A stretch of DNA of 64,000 nt, from positions 620,001 to 684,000 of the forward strand of contig NC_011726.1 of assembly GCF_000021805.1 (NCBI RefSeq), written 5' to 3'. Below the pieces are notes generated by a model. That model worked only from the letters and a program-made list of their open reading frames with translations. It ran no database searches and was not told the origin of the DNA. The position numbers and the translations under genes are program-made. The stretch is from Rippkaea orientalis PCC 8801 (GTDB lineage: Bacteria; Cyanobacteriota; Cyanobacteriia; Cyanobacteriales; Microcystaceae). Positions 1-9,089 of this stretch are shown in pieces; positions within the stretch are counted from its first letter, which is position 1; the number at the start of each line of letters is the position of its first letter.

Positions 1-2
1 GA

Positions 3-488
3 GCCGAACCTGATAGCCATCCTAAAGTCCAAGAACTTAGGGAGCTTTCCCTCTGGTCAGAAGGGCAAGTCTGGTCTAGCCCAGAATTACATGGAAATTT
101 GTCCGGTCTGATGAAGACTCAAATTGACTGGATTCCTCTCAATATCGGTTCTATTCGCCCTACGCAAGGCAAAACTCTAGCTGTCATGCAAGTTTCTGGT
201 GGTTCGCAATCCTTTAATGCAGTCAACTCGTTGCGGATTTTGGGACGGTGGATGCGGATGTTTACAATTCCTAATCAGTCCTCAGTTCCCAAAGCCTACC
301 AGGAATTTAATGATGACGGAAGTATGAAAGAGTCAGCATATCGTGATCGTGTTGTTGATGTTATGGAAGAACTCTATCGGTTTACGATCTTACTCCGCGA
401 ACAGGTGAACGAACTCACTGACCGCTACAGTGAACGCAAGGTTGCTAATCTCAAACAATCTGAAGAAGTAACAAAAAATGCCTCCTAA
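3..488 (+). CDS. arsH: ArsH-type NADPH-dependent FMN reductase (5' end outside window)
   Basis: The reading frame is open from base 3, so the N-terminal part of the protein lies outside the window; 161 residues are visible. They match the ArsH flavoprotein family: the block [10 protein letters not shown] at about visible residues 62-72, then [20 protein letters not shown], and a C-terminal [13 protein letters not shown] helix. ArsH proteins are NADPH:FMN oxidoreductases linked to arsenical resistance or oxidation of organoarsenicals, and in cyanobacteria to redox stress. The TTG at 99 is internal to the conserved domain and is not a start. No other ars gene is visible downstream; the next gene is on the other strand and unrelated. 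Confidence 0.9.
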   Translation, partial: AEPDSHPKVQELRELSLWSEGQVWSSPELHGNLSGLMKTQIDWIPLNIGSIRPTQGKTLAVMQVSGGSQSFNAVNSLRILGRWMRMFTIPNQSSVPKAYQEFNDDGSMKESAYRDRVVDVMEELYRFTILLREQVNELTDRYSERKVANLKQSEEVTKNAS

Positions 489-540
489 CCTGAGTTCGAG
501 ATAAGGTAATCTGTAGACAAAACATAATCTTGATTGATTA

Positions 541-1251
541 TTATCTCATTAAGTTTTCATCAATCACGCTTCCAAAGTTAATCGCTAGGCAAAGGCGAAG
601 TGCTAACCCTATCAACTTCTCTATTTCAAGTTCATTAGCGTATACTACAAAAAAAGAAGTATGCCACATCTCAGACGTAGAAGCTAATTCAGGATTATCA
701 AACTCTAGTTCATAAGCTAAATCAACAGGAATCAAGGTTTCCTGAGATTGATACCTATCAATATACTGTTTTGAAACTGCTCTTATAGTAGTTTCACAAT
801 CTCCTGTACTCAAAATATTCGCTATTAATTCTTCCGTATTACGTTCCCAAACTGCTCCCCAAAAACCATCATTACAATCACCATCTCCCCAATTAAATAC
901 CATTCGCAACGGTAAAGATTGATGATTTGTATCAATAATGTCAAAGTCAACCCATTCGCATTCTAACGACGTTAAATGCTCTAAAAAATCTGCTGGATCA
1001 GAGCAACCATCTTCATCGTCATCTGTATGGTGTATTGGTGTATTGGGAATGTCTGGGTATTCTGCCATCGTACAGTTTCCTAGGAATGAAACCAGGCGAA
1101 CGGGAATCAATATGTCATTATTATTCAATTTTCCTTGATCTTTCAATGCTTTCTTAAATACGTCTTTGAGAAATTCTGTTATTTTCTCTGTTATTTCCTC
1201 GTTCACTTGATATTTTCGAGGTGATAGGTTATTGATGCAAACTGGCCACAT
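541..1251 (-). CDS. Hypothetical protein, 236 residues
   Basis: I do not recognise this protein. It is soluble with no signal peptide or membrane segment. It has an acidic stretch (DDDEDG, about residues 77-82) and a region rich in Trp, Cys and Asp (WGDGDCNDGFWGAVW, about residues 121-135). The ATG is preceded by a good ribosome-binding site, AAGGAG, read on the minus strand just beyond 1251, which supports this start. It stands alone between arsH and nhaS3, convergent with arsH, and may be an accessory gene. Confidence 0.6.
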   Translation of the reverse strand: MWPVCINNLSPRKYQVNEEITEKITEFLKDVFKKALKDQGKLNNNDILIPVRLVSFLGNCTMAEYPDIPNTPIHHTDDDEDGCSDPADFLEHLTSLECEWVDFDIIDTNHQSLPLRMVFNWGDGDCNDGFWGAVWERNTEELIANILSTGDCETTIRAVSKQYIDRYQSQETLIPVDLAYELEFDNPELASTSEMWHTSFFVVYANELEIEKLIGLALRLCLAINFGSVIDENLMR

Positions 1252-1364
1252 TTTTTTACTCCTTATAAACTTTATAAACTATTGGCAACTTATGCTCAAT
1301 GAGAAGAATTGCATCTGCTTGATGAGGCACTACCGCTAAGCAAGTCAAATCCTTGAACAAAGAA

Positions 1365-1392
1365 TCCCCCGTTAAGCTGATGTAACGGGGGA
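1365..1392 (-). terminator. GC-rich hairpin after nhaS3
   Basis: A perfect inverted repeat, TCCCCCGTTA / TAACGGGGGA (arms 1365-1374 and 1383-1392) with an 8-base loop, lies 28 bases past the nhaS3 stop codon. On the minus strand it is followed by a T-rich stretch (TTCTTTGTT). Position and shape fit a factor-independent terminator for nhaS3. Confidence 0.7.
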
Positions 1393-1420
1393 GTGTCAAT
1401 CAATCCTCCCTATCCAACCA

Positions 1421-2824
1421 TCAGGGATTGGGTTGTTGTTCTTGGGGGACTGGGACGGGTTCGCTAAAGACAATTCGCAACAAAGGTGGCGCAACAAAGG
1501 TGGTTAAAATCACCATCATAATGATAGCTGCGTCGGTGGAGGGGGAAAGAGCTCCACTGGCTGACCCCACTCCTGCAAACACTAATCCGACTTCTCCTCG
1601 CGGAATCATCCCGACACCGATGGCCAATTTATTGAGGTTAGGTTGGCCAAAAATGCTAAATCCGGTGACAACTTTGCCAAGAATCGCTACCACAATCAAA
1701 AAAGCAGCGATAATTAAGCCCTCTCGGTTACTGGGAATGGCAGGATTTAAGACGCTTAAGTCCGTTTTTGCCCCGACACAGACAAAGAAAATCGGCACGA
1801 AAATGTCAGCAATGGGCAGAATTTGTTCTTCGAGTTCTTTGCGTTTTTCGGTTTCGGCTAGGACTAATCCGGCGGCAAATGATCCTAAAATGGCTTCTAG
1901 TTGAATCACTTGGGCAATATAGGATAAAACAAAGGCAAAACTCAGGGAGACTAGCAGGAGTTGTCCTCTAGTCTTCATTTGATTGATTAAGTTGACATAA
2001 AATGGTCTTAATAACCGACCAATTAAAATCGCCCCAATCAAAAAGGTGGCTGCACTAATCATCAAGTAAACAATATTGATGACTTGAATTTCGCCGGTTT
2101 TGACTAAACTGGCAACAACGGCTAGGACAATAATCCCTAAGATATCATCTAATACCGCAGCCCCAATAATAATTTGACCTTCAGAAGAAGTCAGACGGTT
2201 AATTTCTGAGAGCACTTTGGCGGTAATACCAATACTGGTGGCGGTTAAGGCAGCCCCGGCAAAGACGGAGGGGATAATGTCAAGATGAAATAAATAGACT
2301 AACCCGACGGTTCCTAAGACAAAGGGAGTGACGACTCCAACGACTGCGACAATGGCTGCTTGGGGTCCGACGCGAATTAATTCTTTTAGGTCAGATTCTA
2401 GCCCAATTTCAAATAACAGAATAATCACGCCCAATTCTGAGAGAACGGAGATAACTTCTGCTTGGGCAGAAAAGACGGCGGGGGCTGTTTCGGGGGTTAA
2501 ACTGGAGGTAGCTTGCAAAAATTGCATCAGTAGGGAGTCGCTGGCAGTTGCCCCTCCTTCGGGAAAGATTAATAACCCCAAGGCAGATACCCCAACAATA
2601 ACCCCTCCTACCAGTTCTCCGAGGACGGGGGGAAGATTGATGCGGAAACAGATTTCTCCCCCGAGTTTGCTGGCAAAATAAATGACAACTAAGCTTAAAA
2701 GGACACTGGCTAATACCAATGCGCTATCAGCTTCTCCTTCTGTTGCAGTCGCTAATAGGGGTACACTAGACCCAAGGTTCGGTATTGATAATGTTGCAGT
2801 GAGTGTATTCATCCAAATCGTCAT
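1421..2824 (-). CDS. nhaS3: Na+(K+)/H+ antiporter, CPA2 family, NhaS3-like
   Basis: A 467-residue polytopic membrane protein with about eleven to twelve hydrophobic segments spread along its length. The order of segments and conserved blocks (LPPVLGELVGGVIVG near residue 67, VILLFEIGLESDL near 134, AALTATSIGIT near 192, AVLDDILG near 222, MIPRGEVGLVFAG near 410) are those of monovalent cation:proton antiporter-2 proteins. The acidic residues in EIGLESD and LDD are the kind that carry coupled ions. The closest family I know is cyanobacterial NhaS3, which resides in thylakoid membranes and exports Na+ into the lumen in exchange for H+. The extended N-terminus before the first helix is typical of this group. 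It is a single-gene unit with a terminator-like hairpin downstream. Confidence 0.85.
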   Translation of the reverse strand: MTIWMNTLTATLSIPNLGSSVPLLATATEGEADSALVLASVLLSLVVIYFASKLGGEICFRINLPPVLGELVGGVIVGVSALGLLIFPEGGATASDSLLMQFLQATSSLTPETAPAVFSAQAEVISVLSELGVIILLFEIGLESDLKELIRVGPQAAIVAVVGVVTPFVLGTVGLVYLFHLDIIPSVFAGAALTATSIGITAKVLSEINRLTSSEGQIIIGAAVLDDILGIIVLAVVASLVKTGEIQVINIVYLMISAATFLIGAILIGRLLRPFYVNLINQMKTRGQLLLVSLSFAFVLSYIAQVIQLEAILGSFAAGLVLAETEKRKELEEQILPIADIFVPIFFVCVGAKTDLSVLNPAIPSNREGLIIAAFLIVVAILGKVVTGFSIFGQPNLNKLAIGVGMIPRGEVGLVFAGVGSASGALSPSTDAAIIMMVILTTFVAPPLLRIVFSEPVPVPQEQQPNP

Positions 2825-2893
2825 ATAGACCCTAGTATTGGCAGAAATTACTTTTATCTACTTTACAGGGTTCTTTTCCATTAAGCTTGCTAT

Positions 2894-3469
2894 CTAAAAA
2901 CAAAATTTTAACCAGCCAAAAATCTCAGCAACTGTCAAATTAAGATCAATTGTTTCTAAAACAGGTAACTTTTCTGCTGTCTCAATCTTATAATTTTTCA
3001 AGCTTTGATGGGGTTGAAAGACAAAAATTGAGCGTTCATCAGGATCAATCAACCACCCCAATTGACAACCACAGTCTAAGCAATGCAAAATGTTATCGAT
3101 GACTTTTGTTGGTTTTTGATTGGGTGATAAAATTTCTATTGTCCAGTCGGGAAAGGAATCGAATTGATTCGCAATTTCATTGTCGAGTGTCAGAGGGATT
3201 CTATTCCATAAAAAGACCGCAATATCAGGGACAATAGACCGACCCCCAAAAGTACATCGCAGTTCAGGTAAAGCATAGGCAATGGTAGAAGGTTCTACTA
3301 TTTGGTTAATAGTTTCACACAATTTATATTGCAGTTTACTATGTTGTCCTTGTGGCATCGGTTTTTGCCTAATTTCACCGTCAATATATTCCCAAGCAGG
3401 GGATTCATCAATATAAGATTGTTGCAGAAAAGAGTCTAAACTTAAGGGTTTAGTTTGAGTGGTAGCCAT
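2894..3469 (-). CDS. Uma2-family (DUF820) PD-(D/E)XK nuclease-like protein
   Basis: A 191-residue protein with the Uma2/DUF820 layout: an N-terminal WEYIDGEIRQKP strand (residues 26-37), the VPDIAVF block that supplies the putative active-site Asp, and WTIEILSPNQ supplying the second acidic position. This family is greatly expanded in cyanobacteria and has the restriction-endonuclease fold. Its biological role is largely unproven, and many copies behave like selfish or accessory genes. The third active-site position is Q in place of a more usual K, which is common in the family. It stands alone between nhaS3 and a divergent hypothetical gene. Confidence 0.85.
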   Translation of the reverse strand: MATTQTKPLSLDSFLQQSYIDESPAWEYIDGEIRQKPMPQGQHSKLQYKLCETINQIVEPSTIAYALPELRCTFGGRSIVPDIAVFLWNRIPLTLDNEIANQFDSFPDWTIEILSPNQKPTKVIDNILHCLDCGCQLGWLIDPDERSIFVFQPHQSLKNYKIETAEKLPVLETIDLNLTVAEIFGWLKFCF

Positions 3470-3660
3470 GGTTTTTCACTTAACACATACTTGGAGCTTA
3501 ACACAGATGCCAATTCATGAGTAAGTAGTCGTGCAAAATTAATTACCTAGTTGAGAGAGGGAATAGGGAATGGGGAATAAGGAACAGGCAACAGATCAAT
3601 GATAAAATACTTTTCAATCTCATACAATTCCTAATCAACACGAACCTTAAGGAGTATACC

Positions 3661-4389
3661 ATGCAACCCAAAATAAGAGTATTCTTGATGACATTATTGA
3701 TGGTCTTACTGATTTTTTTAAAACAACCCATCACTCCTGCACAAGTTACTCAAGGAATGAGTTGTAATCAGTCACTTTTTCAACAGAGTAACCTCACTGC
3801 TGATATTCAACAAGCTCAAAAAAATTTTAGTGATTTAGTTAACTCATTTCAAGAAGATTCTAATGTAGATATCATTTTTGAAGTACCCATTGAACAAAAA
3901 TCACCCGCAGAAATTGAACAAAGAATTACGGAAGGAAATCCTAACTATTTTGTCCTTGAGAAAACAAGTCTAACCTCTGAGTCTGATGGGTTTTTTCAAC
4001 GGTATCAATCAACTGATGGAGAATGGACAAAAACCATTAAAGTGACTACTAATGAAGCCAATGGTAAGTCAATTCTTCCCTACATTCAAATCTTTTATGA
4101 AGATAACTATGGCGGAGTTATTCGCATTAAACCCTATGGAAATCCTTCTGCACCTGCCTTTTTATCTCACTTAAAAATGCCCCACGGAACTCTCTACTTT
4201 AAAAAGGATACCCAAGGCGATTTATCTTGGTCAAATGAGGCTTTTAAGGTTTATGGATTAATGACGCTTCCTAAAGCTCCTAAAGAGGTAAAATTACCTG
4301 ATGGGATCACATTTGGAACCCCTGAAGCTGAGTCTTTTTTACAACAATGTTGGACATTTAAAACCCATATTCCTTTAGCAAGTTTATAG
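3661..4389 (+). CDS. Hypothetical exported protein, 242 residues
   Basis: Not a family I can name. The first 28 residues form a signal peptide: a positive start (MQPKIR), a hydrophobic core and a PAQ cleavage-like end, so the protein is probably periplasmic or secreted. The mature part has only two cysteines (one near residue 34, one near the C-terminus in QQCWTFK), which might form a disulfide. A strong AAGGAG ribosome-binding site a few bases upstream fixes the start. Neighbours are the Uma2 gene (divergent) and tyrA (convergent), giving no functional hint. Confidence 0.65.
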   Translation: MQPKIRVFLMTLLMVLLIFLKQPITPAQVTQGMSCNQSLFQQSNLTADIQQAQKNFSDLVNSFQEDSNVDIIFEVPIEQKSPAEIEQRITEGNPNYFVLEKTSLTSESDGFFQRYQSTDGEWTKTIKVTTNEANGKSILPYIQIFYEDNYGGVIRIKPYGNPSAPAFLSHLKMPHGTLYFKKDTQGDLSWSNEAFKVYGLMTLPKAPKEVKLPDGITFGTPEAESFLQQCWTFKTHIPLASL

Positions 4390-4399
4390 ACCTGATTTC

Positions 4400-4419
4400 G
4401 GGGTTAGGGGTTAGGAGTT
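4400..4419. repeat. GGGGTTAGG/GGAGTT low-complexity repeat
   Basis: Short tandem-like GGGGTTAGGGGTTAGGAGTT. Similar strings occur at 13910-13922 and 25402-25426, all in intergenic DNA. Such strings are common between cyanobacterial genes; no function is evident. Confidence 0.5.
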
Positions 4420-4471
4420 CGGAGGACGCTACGCGCACCTTCAGTGACGGAGTTGGAGCATTATTTGGGAT

Positions 4472-5308
4472 TTATAAAAAAGTCGATCTTCCTTCTTTTG
4501 TCTGTTCTAAAATTTGCTCTAACTCTGACCAATTTTCTTGTTCAATTTTGTTAATGATTTGGTCTAATTGTTGACGATATTTGAGCAGCGATCGCAACAA
4601 GGCTTTTTGATTATACTTTGCCATCATCACCCCTAATTCGGGGTTTCCTCCTCCTACTCGACTGGTATCCCTAAACCCTGAACTAGCTAAGTTTTGGGCT
4701 AATTTCAACACTAAAGGCTCGTTTTCTCCTAAACAAGTGTTAATCAAACTTGCACTGACCATGACAGGTAAATGGGAAATCAAAGCAACAGCGCGATCGT
4801 GATTTTCTGGGGTACATTGATAAACCTTTGATCCTAATAAAATAGCAATTTCTTCGAGTTTTTTTAAACCATTTTTAGAAGTATTTTCAGTTGGGGTAAT
4901 TACATAAGGAGCATTTCTAAATAAGTCTCTTTGTGCTGCTTCTACCCCCTGTTCTGCTGTTCCTGCCATGGGATGTCCCCCAACAAAATTAGTCCATAAT
5001 TTTGAACATTGTTCAACAATAGGAGTTTTAACTGAACCGACATCTGTGACGATGGTTTCTGGTTTTAAATGGGGAATTAATTGCTCTAACGTTGGGACAA
5101 TTAATCCAATCGGGGTACAAATTATTACGATTTCTGCGTTACTGAGTAAACTTAAATTAAGAGTTGCTTCATCAACGATCCCTCTTTCCATAGCCCGTTG
5201 ACAGGTTTTTTCTTGACGGGAAACCCCCAAAACAGTGAAACCGCGATCGCGCAAATCGAGTCCCAATGATCCCCCAATTAATCCCAGTCCAATAATGCCT
5301 ATTTTCAT
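4472..5308 (-). CDS. tyrA: Prephenate/arogenate dehydrogenase
   Basis: A 278-residue enzyme of tyrosine biosynthesis. The N-terminus is a Rossmann dinucleotide-binding fold (IGIIGLGLIGGSLG, residues 3-16). It is followed by VTDVGSVKTPIV (about 89-100), GGHPMAGTAEQGV (about 111-123), ALISHLPVMVSASL with the conserved His (about 175-188) and the FRDTSRVGGGNP block (about 212-223). These are the TyrA catalytic and substrate-binding motifs. Cyanobacterial members usually prefer L-arogenate and NADP+. The ATG overlaps the stop of the upstream small membrane protein by 4 bases (ATGA), so the two are probably co-transcribed and translationally coupled. Confidence 0.93.
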   Translation of the reverse strand: MKIGIIGLGLIGGSLGLDLRDRGFTVLGVSRQEKTCQRAMERGIVDEATLNLSLLSNAEIVIICTPIGLIVPTLEQLIPHLKPETIVTDVGSVKTPIVEQCSKLWTNFVGGHPMAGTAEQGVEAAQRDLFRNAPYVITPTENTSKNGLKKLEEIAILLGSKVYQCTPENHDRAVALISHLPVMVSASLINTCLGENEPLVLKLAQNLASSGFRDTSRVGGGNPELGVMMAKYNQKALLRSLLKYRQQLDQIINKIEQENWSELEQILEQTKEGRSTFL

Positions 5309-5589
5309 TGATATACACTGGTTATTGAACGATAATCAGGACAATTAATGGCTTGTTCGGTATTAGCCGTTAACGGGTTTACTGGACATTTTAGGCGATG
5401 ATCGTTGGTAAAAAATTGGCAGTTACTACAAGGAATTTGGTGCATTTCTTGAGCACGGTTGGTCGTATCTCGAATCGTACTCCATAATGACCAACCTAGC
5501 ATCATTAAGAACCCCCAAGCAGCCATAAAACAAAGGGGAACCAGAATCGGTTGTAGGAGTTGGATGAGGGTGTAGAGAAGTTTTAACAC
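5305..5589 (-). CDS. Small membrane protein with four-cysteine cluster
   Basis: A 94-residue protein. Residues 1-40 are hydrophobic and can form one or two membrane helices. The C-terminal half has CSNC, then KCPV and NCPDY, four cysteines that could bind a metal. It is conserved in cyanobacteria as far as I recall, with no assigned function. Its stop overlaps the tyrA start by 4 bases, so it is the first gene of a two-gene operon with tyrA. Confidence 0.7.
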   Translation of the reverse strand: MLKLLYTLIQLLQPILVPLCFMAAWGFLMMLGWSLWSTIRDTTNRAQEMHQIPCSNCQFFTNDHRLKCPVNPLTANTEQAINCPDYRSITSVYQ

Positions 5590-6064
5590 AGTCTAGCTTG
5601 AATTTGAAGTCAGAGTAAGCCTATTTTACTTATACAATAACAGATTTTTTAGCATTTTTTCTAAAATGATAGTAAATGAGTTGAAAATTGAGATTTCTTT
5701 TAATTTTTGATTTAATTAATCAATGATAAAATAGTATATTATTGTAGGGTGTTTTAGAGGGCTATAATCAATACAAATTACAAACATTACCTAGGGTTTT
5801 AATACCATTAAACCTAAACATTGATTAATCTTAAATTGGGAGCATTAAGGTTAAATAGCTTAACAATATTAATCCCCTACACAACAATAATAATTTTTGG
5901 CAATTTAACTGCGATCGCTAAGCTAAGACGCATTTAAACTAGGCATTCTCCAATTGTTAAACGAACATCAAAAACCCGTTTTCTAGGGTGGGTAGAGTTT
6001 TGGACTTTACGGGTAGTCTAGATCAATCTCTGATTTGCCCACCCTACGGTCTTATAAACAGTCT
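5590..6064. other. 475-bp intergenic region
   Basis: No coding frame with protein-like composition is seen on either strand. It is AT-rich, contains one HIP1 octamer (5911-5918), and ends with a GGGTGGG hairpin repeat (5984-6047) next to the downstream gene end. It probably holds the promoter of the tyrA operon near 5600-5750, but I cannot place the boxes with confidence. Confidence 0.5.
5984..6047. repeat. GGGTGGGC-type dispersed hairpin, copy 1
   Basis: CTAGGGTGGG on the left and CCCACCCTACGG on the right bracket about 40 bases. The same inverted pair recurs at 23131, 33527, 39759, 47962, 57531, 62125 and 63550. It lies just past the stop of the minus-strand desaturase/SDR gene and may act as its terminator. 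Confidence 0.65.
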
Positions 6065-7288
6065 CTAAGATTTTCCCTGACTAAATAATTTAAAGTACAA
6101 AGAAACAAAAAATTCTTTAACAGGAAAGGCAATAAAAGTCAAAGGGTTAATGGTAACAATAATATTGCGATTATCGGATTTTGCTCCTTTAATAATTTGC
6201 TTAGCCACCCAATCAGCAGACATGATACCAATGGGATTAAGATTACTTTTAAACGGACCTAAAATCAACTTTCTGACCACACAAGGAGCATCCAAACGAC
6301 GCAACGTCACTAAATCTCCTAACGTCCGTTTACTGAGTTCATAGAGAGGACTTATCGCGGGATTTACTTCTGCTTCAGAGGTATTTACCCACACTTCTTT
6401 ACGCACTTTATCCTCGTTGGTTTTAACCGTTTCAAAAAATAATTCTATTAAACGCCAACAGGAAAACGCATTAATTTCATAGGATTTTGTAATTGCTTCT
6501 GGAGTCCTTTCTTGATGGACATTAATGCCATGATTGATGACTAAAATATCAATTTTTGCCAATTCTTCTTGTAACGCCGCTTCATTTCCTACTTGCCAAT
6601 TTAGCGTGGTTATAGGAAGTTCTTCGCCTTCAATTTCTAAGGTAATTCCCCCGCTTTGGGAAGTCAACGCAACAACTTTTGCCCCACTAAAATAGAGATG
6701 TTGAAGTAGCGATCGCCCTAAAGTCCCCGATGCACCTGTCACCCCAATGGTTTTACCTTTGAGAGATAACGCTGTTCCCATGAGTTTATCCACTAACGTC
6801 AATGTTCCGCTATAATAGGCCTTTTGGTTATCAAAATGGTGTCGCCAATGATAAGGACGGTTAACGAACCAATCCCCCGGAAGGCTCACAAAATCTCCTT
6901 GACGATGGGTAAGATCGGTCAATTCATCAGCATAAGGCACTCCTAACCCACGGGCAATCGCCCCCGCCACAAAGGTTAAAGTATAGAGAGAACCTGCCCA
7001 AGCCATCCAACCGTTAGTTACATTCAATCCCATTAAAATTATCCCAGGAATTAAGCTAAAGGTCAGCATAACTAAGGCTTCAGGTATATCATTATACCAG
7101 TGGGCTTTACGATAAATTGCCTCACTCACCGGGGATAAATCGGGACGAAAAACGCGATGATGCCAGACATGGAGACGATATAAAGGAGTCCAATGATGCG
7201 CTAAAGCATGATAAGAGTCTCTAACGATTTCTACCCAAAGAATTGAGCCTAAAATCTGTGTTGTTGCCGTAATAATACTAAATACCAT
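6065..7288 (-). CDS. Sterol desaturase-like / short-chain dehydrogenase fusion
   Basis: A 407-residue bifunctional-looking protein. Residues 1-165 are membrane-associated and His-rich (HHWTPLYRLHVWHHRVF at about 31-47, YHWRHHFDN at about 145-153), resembling the di-iron fatty-acid hydroxylase/sterol desaturase family. Residues 178-400 are a Rossmann SDR: GVTGASGTLGRSL (about 182-194), INHGIN, and the YELSKRTLG box with the catalytic Tyr-x-x-x-Lys. Databases list such a fusion in cyanobacteria as bifunctional sterol desaturase/short-chain dehydrogenase. The substrate is unknown; a hydroxylated or oxidised lipid is inference. Confidence 0.8.
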   Translation of the reverse strand: MVFSIITATTQILGSILWVEIVRDSYHALAHHWTPLYRLHVWHHRVFRPDLSPVSEAIYRKAHWYNDIPEALVMLTFSLIPGIILMGLNVTNGWMAWAGSLYTLTFVAGAIARGLGVPYADELTDLTHRQGDFVSLPGDWFVNRPYHWRHHFDNQKAYYSGTLTLVDKLMGTALSLKGKTIGVTGASGTLGRSLLQHLYFSGAKVVALTSQSGGITLEIEGEELPITTLNWQVGNEAALQEELAKIDILVINHGINVHQERTPEAITKSYEINAFSCWRLIELFFETVKTNEDKVRKEVWVNTSEAEVNPAISPLYELSKRTLGDLVTLRRLDAPCVVRKLILGPFKSNLNPIGIMSADWVAKQIIKGAKSDNRNIIVTINPLTFIAFPVKEFFVSLYFKLFSQGKS

Positions 7289-7588
7289 AAACGATTGGGG
7301 GTGTTTATTTTACGTTATGTAAAGAATAATGAATAAGTTGCTTTTGGGGAATTAATCCGAGATATAGCTAATATTAATCTATATATTCGAGATTATAGCT
7401 TAATTTTGTGAGCTAACAAACCCCAGTAAGCTTAAAAAAACGCTAAAAAAATTAACAATTTCAGCTAGAATAAAACATTAATAGTCAAGAACGCAACTCC
7501 ATCGCTAGGAGTTAATGCGGCTCAATATCCTAACCTTAAGGCGATATTGTTCATTAAATAAACAAAATAGACATATTATTACTGACTT
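7289..7588. other. 300-bp divergent promoter region
   Basis: Lies between the divergent desaturase/SDR gene and mgdA. It is AT-rich, with a short hairpin AACTCC/GGAGTT (7495-7513). It must carry promoters for both genes, but I see no strong consensus boxes and no coding frame. Confidence 0.4.
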
Positions 7589-9016
7589 ATGCCAAACAAC
7601 TATTGGACAGACGACGCTGAGCACGACTTAGATCCCCTGAGTTCTTTGTTATCAGAATGGTCTAATCTCGAAGAAGAAGAAGAGGAATTTAGAAGCGATT
7701 TTTTCCAAGGATTATCAGGACGGCGCAAAAAAGCAGCCTTTGTTCTGATGACGGTTTGGGGTATTACCGTTGGACTCCATTTGGTGTCCTGGGGAACTTG
7801 GGTTGTCTTGGGGTTAACCGTATTATTTTTGATCCAAGCTTTACGCTTAATCAACGCTCAACCCGACATTATACCAGAACCTCTGTCTGATGAGGCGTTA
7901 GAGAAAGCCCCGTCGGTTTCCTTATTAGTAGCAGCCAAAAATGAAGAGGCTGTCATTGGGAAATTAGTGACAATGCTGTGTAATTTGGATTATCCCACCG
8001 ATAGATATGACCTCTGTGTCGTTGACGACCACAGTACGGATAAAACCCCAGAAATTCTAACTCAATTAGCCCAAAAATACCCACAACTTCAGATTATCCG
8101 CCGTCCTGCCACCGCACAAGGGGGTAAATCAGGGGCTCTCAATGAAGCGTTAGCCCAAACCAAAGGAGACATCATTGGAGTCTTTGATGCCGATGCCAAA
8201 GTCTCCCAGGACTTATTACGCCATGTGGTTCCTTTGTTTGAGTCTGAGGAGATGGGGGCAGTTCAAGTCCGTAAAAGTATTGCCAATAGTTCCTTGAATT
8301 TTTGGACAAAAGGACAAAGTGTGGAAATGGCACTCGATGGCTATTTTCAGCAACAACGCATTGCCATCGGGGGTATTGGAGAATTGCGGGGTAACGGACA
8401 ATTTGTGCGCCGTAGTGCTCTATCACGCTGTGGGGGCTGGAACGAACAAACCATCACCGATGATCTCGATTTAACCATTCGCTTACACCTAGATCACTGG
8501 AAAATTGGCTTTTTACCCAGTCCAGCCGTGGAAGAAGAAGGCGTAACTACTGCTAAGTCCCTCTGGCATCAGCGTAACCGTTGGGGAGAAGGGGGATATC
8601 AACGCTATTTAGATTACTGGCGGTTTATTTTGAGTCAGCGTTTGGGATGGAATAAAACTATTGATCTGCTGTCTTTTATTTTGATGCAGTATTTAGTCTT
8701 AATGGCAGCTATTCCTGACTTCATGATGGTGGTTTTATACCATCGCTTACCAATTTTTTCTCCTCTCACTGCTTTGATTTTATCGTTATCCTCTTGGGGT
8801 GTATTTAATGGCTTACGTCGTAGTCAAAACATCGAAAAATTGGGACTAATAGATACACTAAGATTAGTTTGGCAATCCTTAAGTGGGACTTTTTATATGA
8901 TGCACTGGTTTATTATTATTCCTAGTGTCACCACTAGGATGTCCATTCGTCCTAAACGACTTAAATGGGTTAAAACCATTCATGAGGGTACGCCTGAAGA
9001 AAGTTTTGAGTTTTAA
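7589..9016 (+). CDS. mgdA: Monoglucosyldiacylglycerol synthase (GT2)
   Basis: A 475-residue membrane glycosyltransferase. After an acidic N-terminus (EEEEEEF) come two membrane helices (about 48-88) and a GT-A domain with SLLVAAKNEE, VVDDHSTDKT, the metal-binding FDADAK, and the processive-type HQRNRW box. At least two more helices follow near the C-terminus. The overall match is to the cyanobacterial enzyme that transfers glucose from UDP-glucose to diacylglycerol (sll1377 type). This is the first step of galactolipid synthesis in cyanobacteria, whose product is then epimerised to MGDG for thylakoid membranes. A terminator follows at 9053. Confidence 0.9.
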   Translation: MPNNYWTDDAEHDLDPLSSLLSEWSNLEEEEEEFRSDFFQGLSGRRKKAAFVLMTVWGITVGLHLVSWGTWVVLGLTVLFLIQALRLINAQPDIIPEPLSDEALEKAPSVSLLVAAKNEEAVIGKLVTMLCNLDYPTDRYDLCVVDDHSTDKTPEILTQLAQKYPQLQIIRRPATAQGGKSGALNEALAQTKGDIIGVFDADAKVSQDLLRHVVPLFESEEMGAVQVRKSIANSSLNFWTKGQSVEMALDGYFQQQRIAIGGIGELRGNGQFVRRSALSRCGGWNEQTITDDLDLTIRLHLDHWKIGFLPSPAVEEEGVTTAKSLWHQRNRWGEGGYQRYLDYWRFILSQRLGWNKTIDLLSFILMQYLVLMAAIPDFMMVVLYHRLPIFSPLTALILSLSSWGVFNGLRRSQNIEKLGLIDTLRLVWQSLSGTFYMMHWFIIIPSVTTRMSIRPKRLKWVKTIHEGTPEESFEF

Positions 9017-9052
9017 TGATTTCTAAGACAAAAATTTTTTACTGATTAAGTT

Positions 9053-9078
9053 AGCCCGCTCAAGCGGGCTTTTTTTTT
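9053..9078 (+). terminator. Rho-independent terminator after mgdA
   Basis: AGCCCGCT-CA-AGCGGGCT forms an 8-bp stem followed by eight T residues (9071-9078), 36 bases past the mgdA stop and in the gap to the convergent DUF1825 gene. It is a textbook intrinsic terminator for the plus strand. Confidence 0.92.
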
Positions 9079-9089
9079 GTTAAATTTAA

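Noticed and set aside
530-715. Plus-strand 61-codon frame
   Set aside because: It is antisense to the 3' part of the minus-strand gene at 541-1251, which has a good ribosome-binding site and protein-like composition.
1428-2681. Several plus-strand frames across the antiporter gene
   Set aside because: Antisense shadows of nhaS3 with low-complexity, Pro/Thr/Arg-rich translations typical of reversed membrane-protein DNA.
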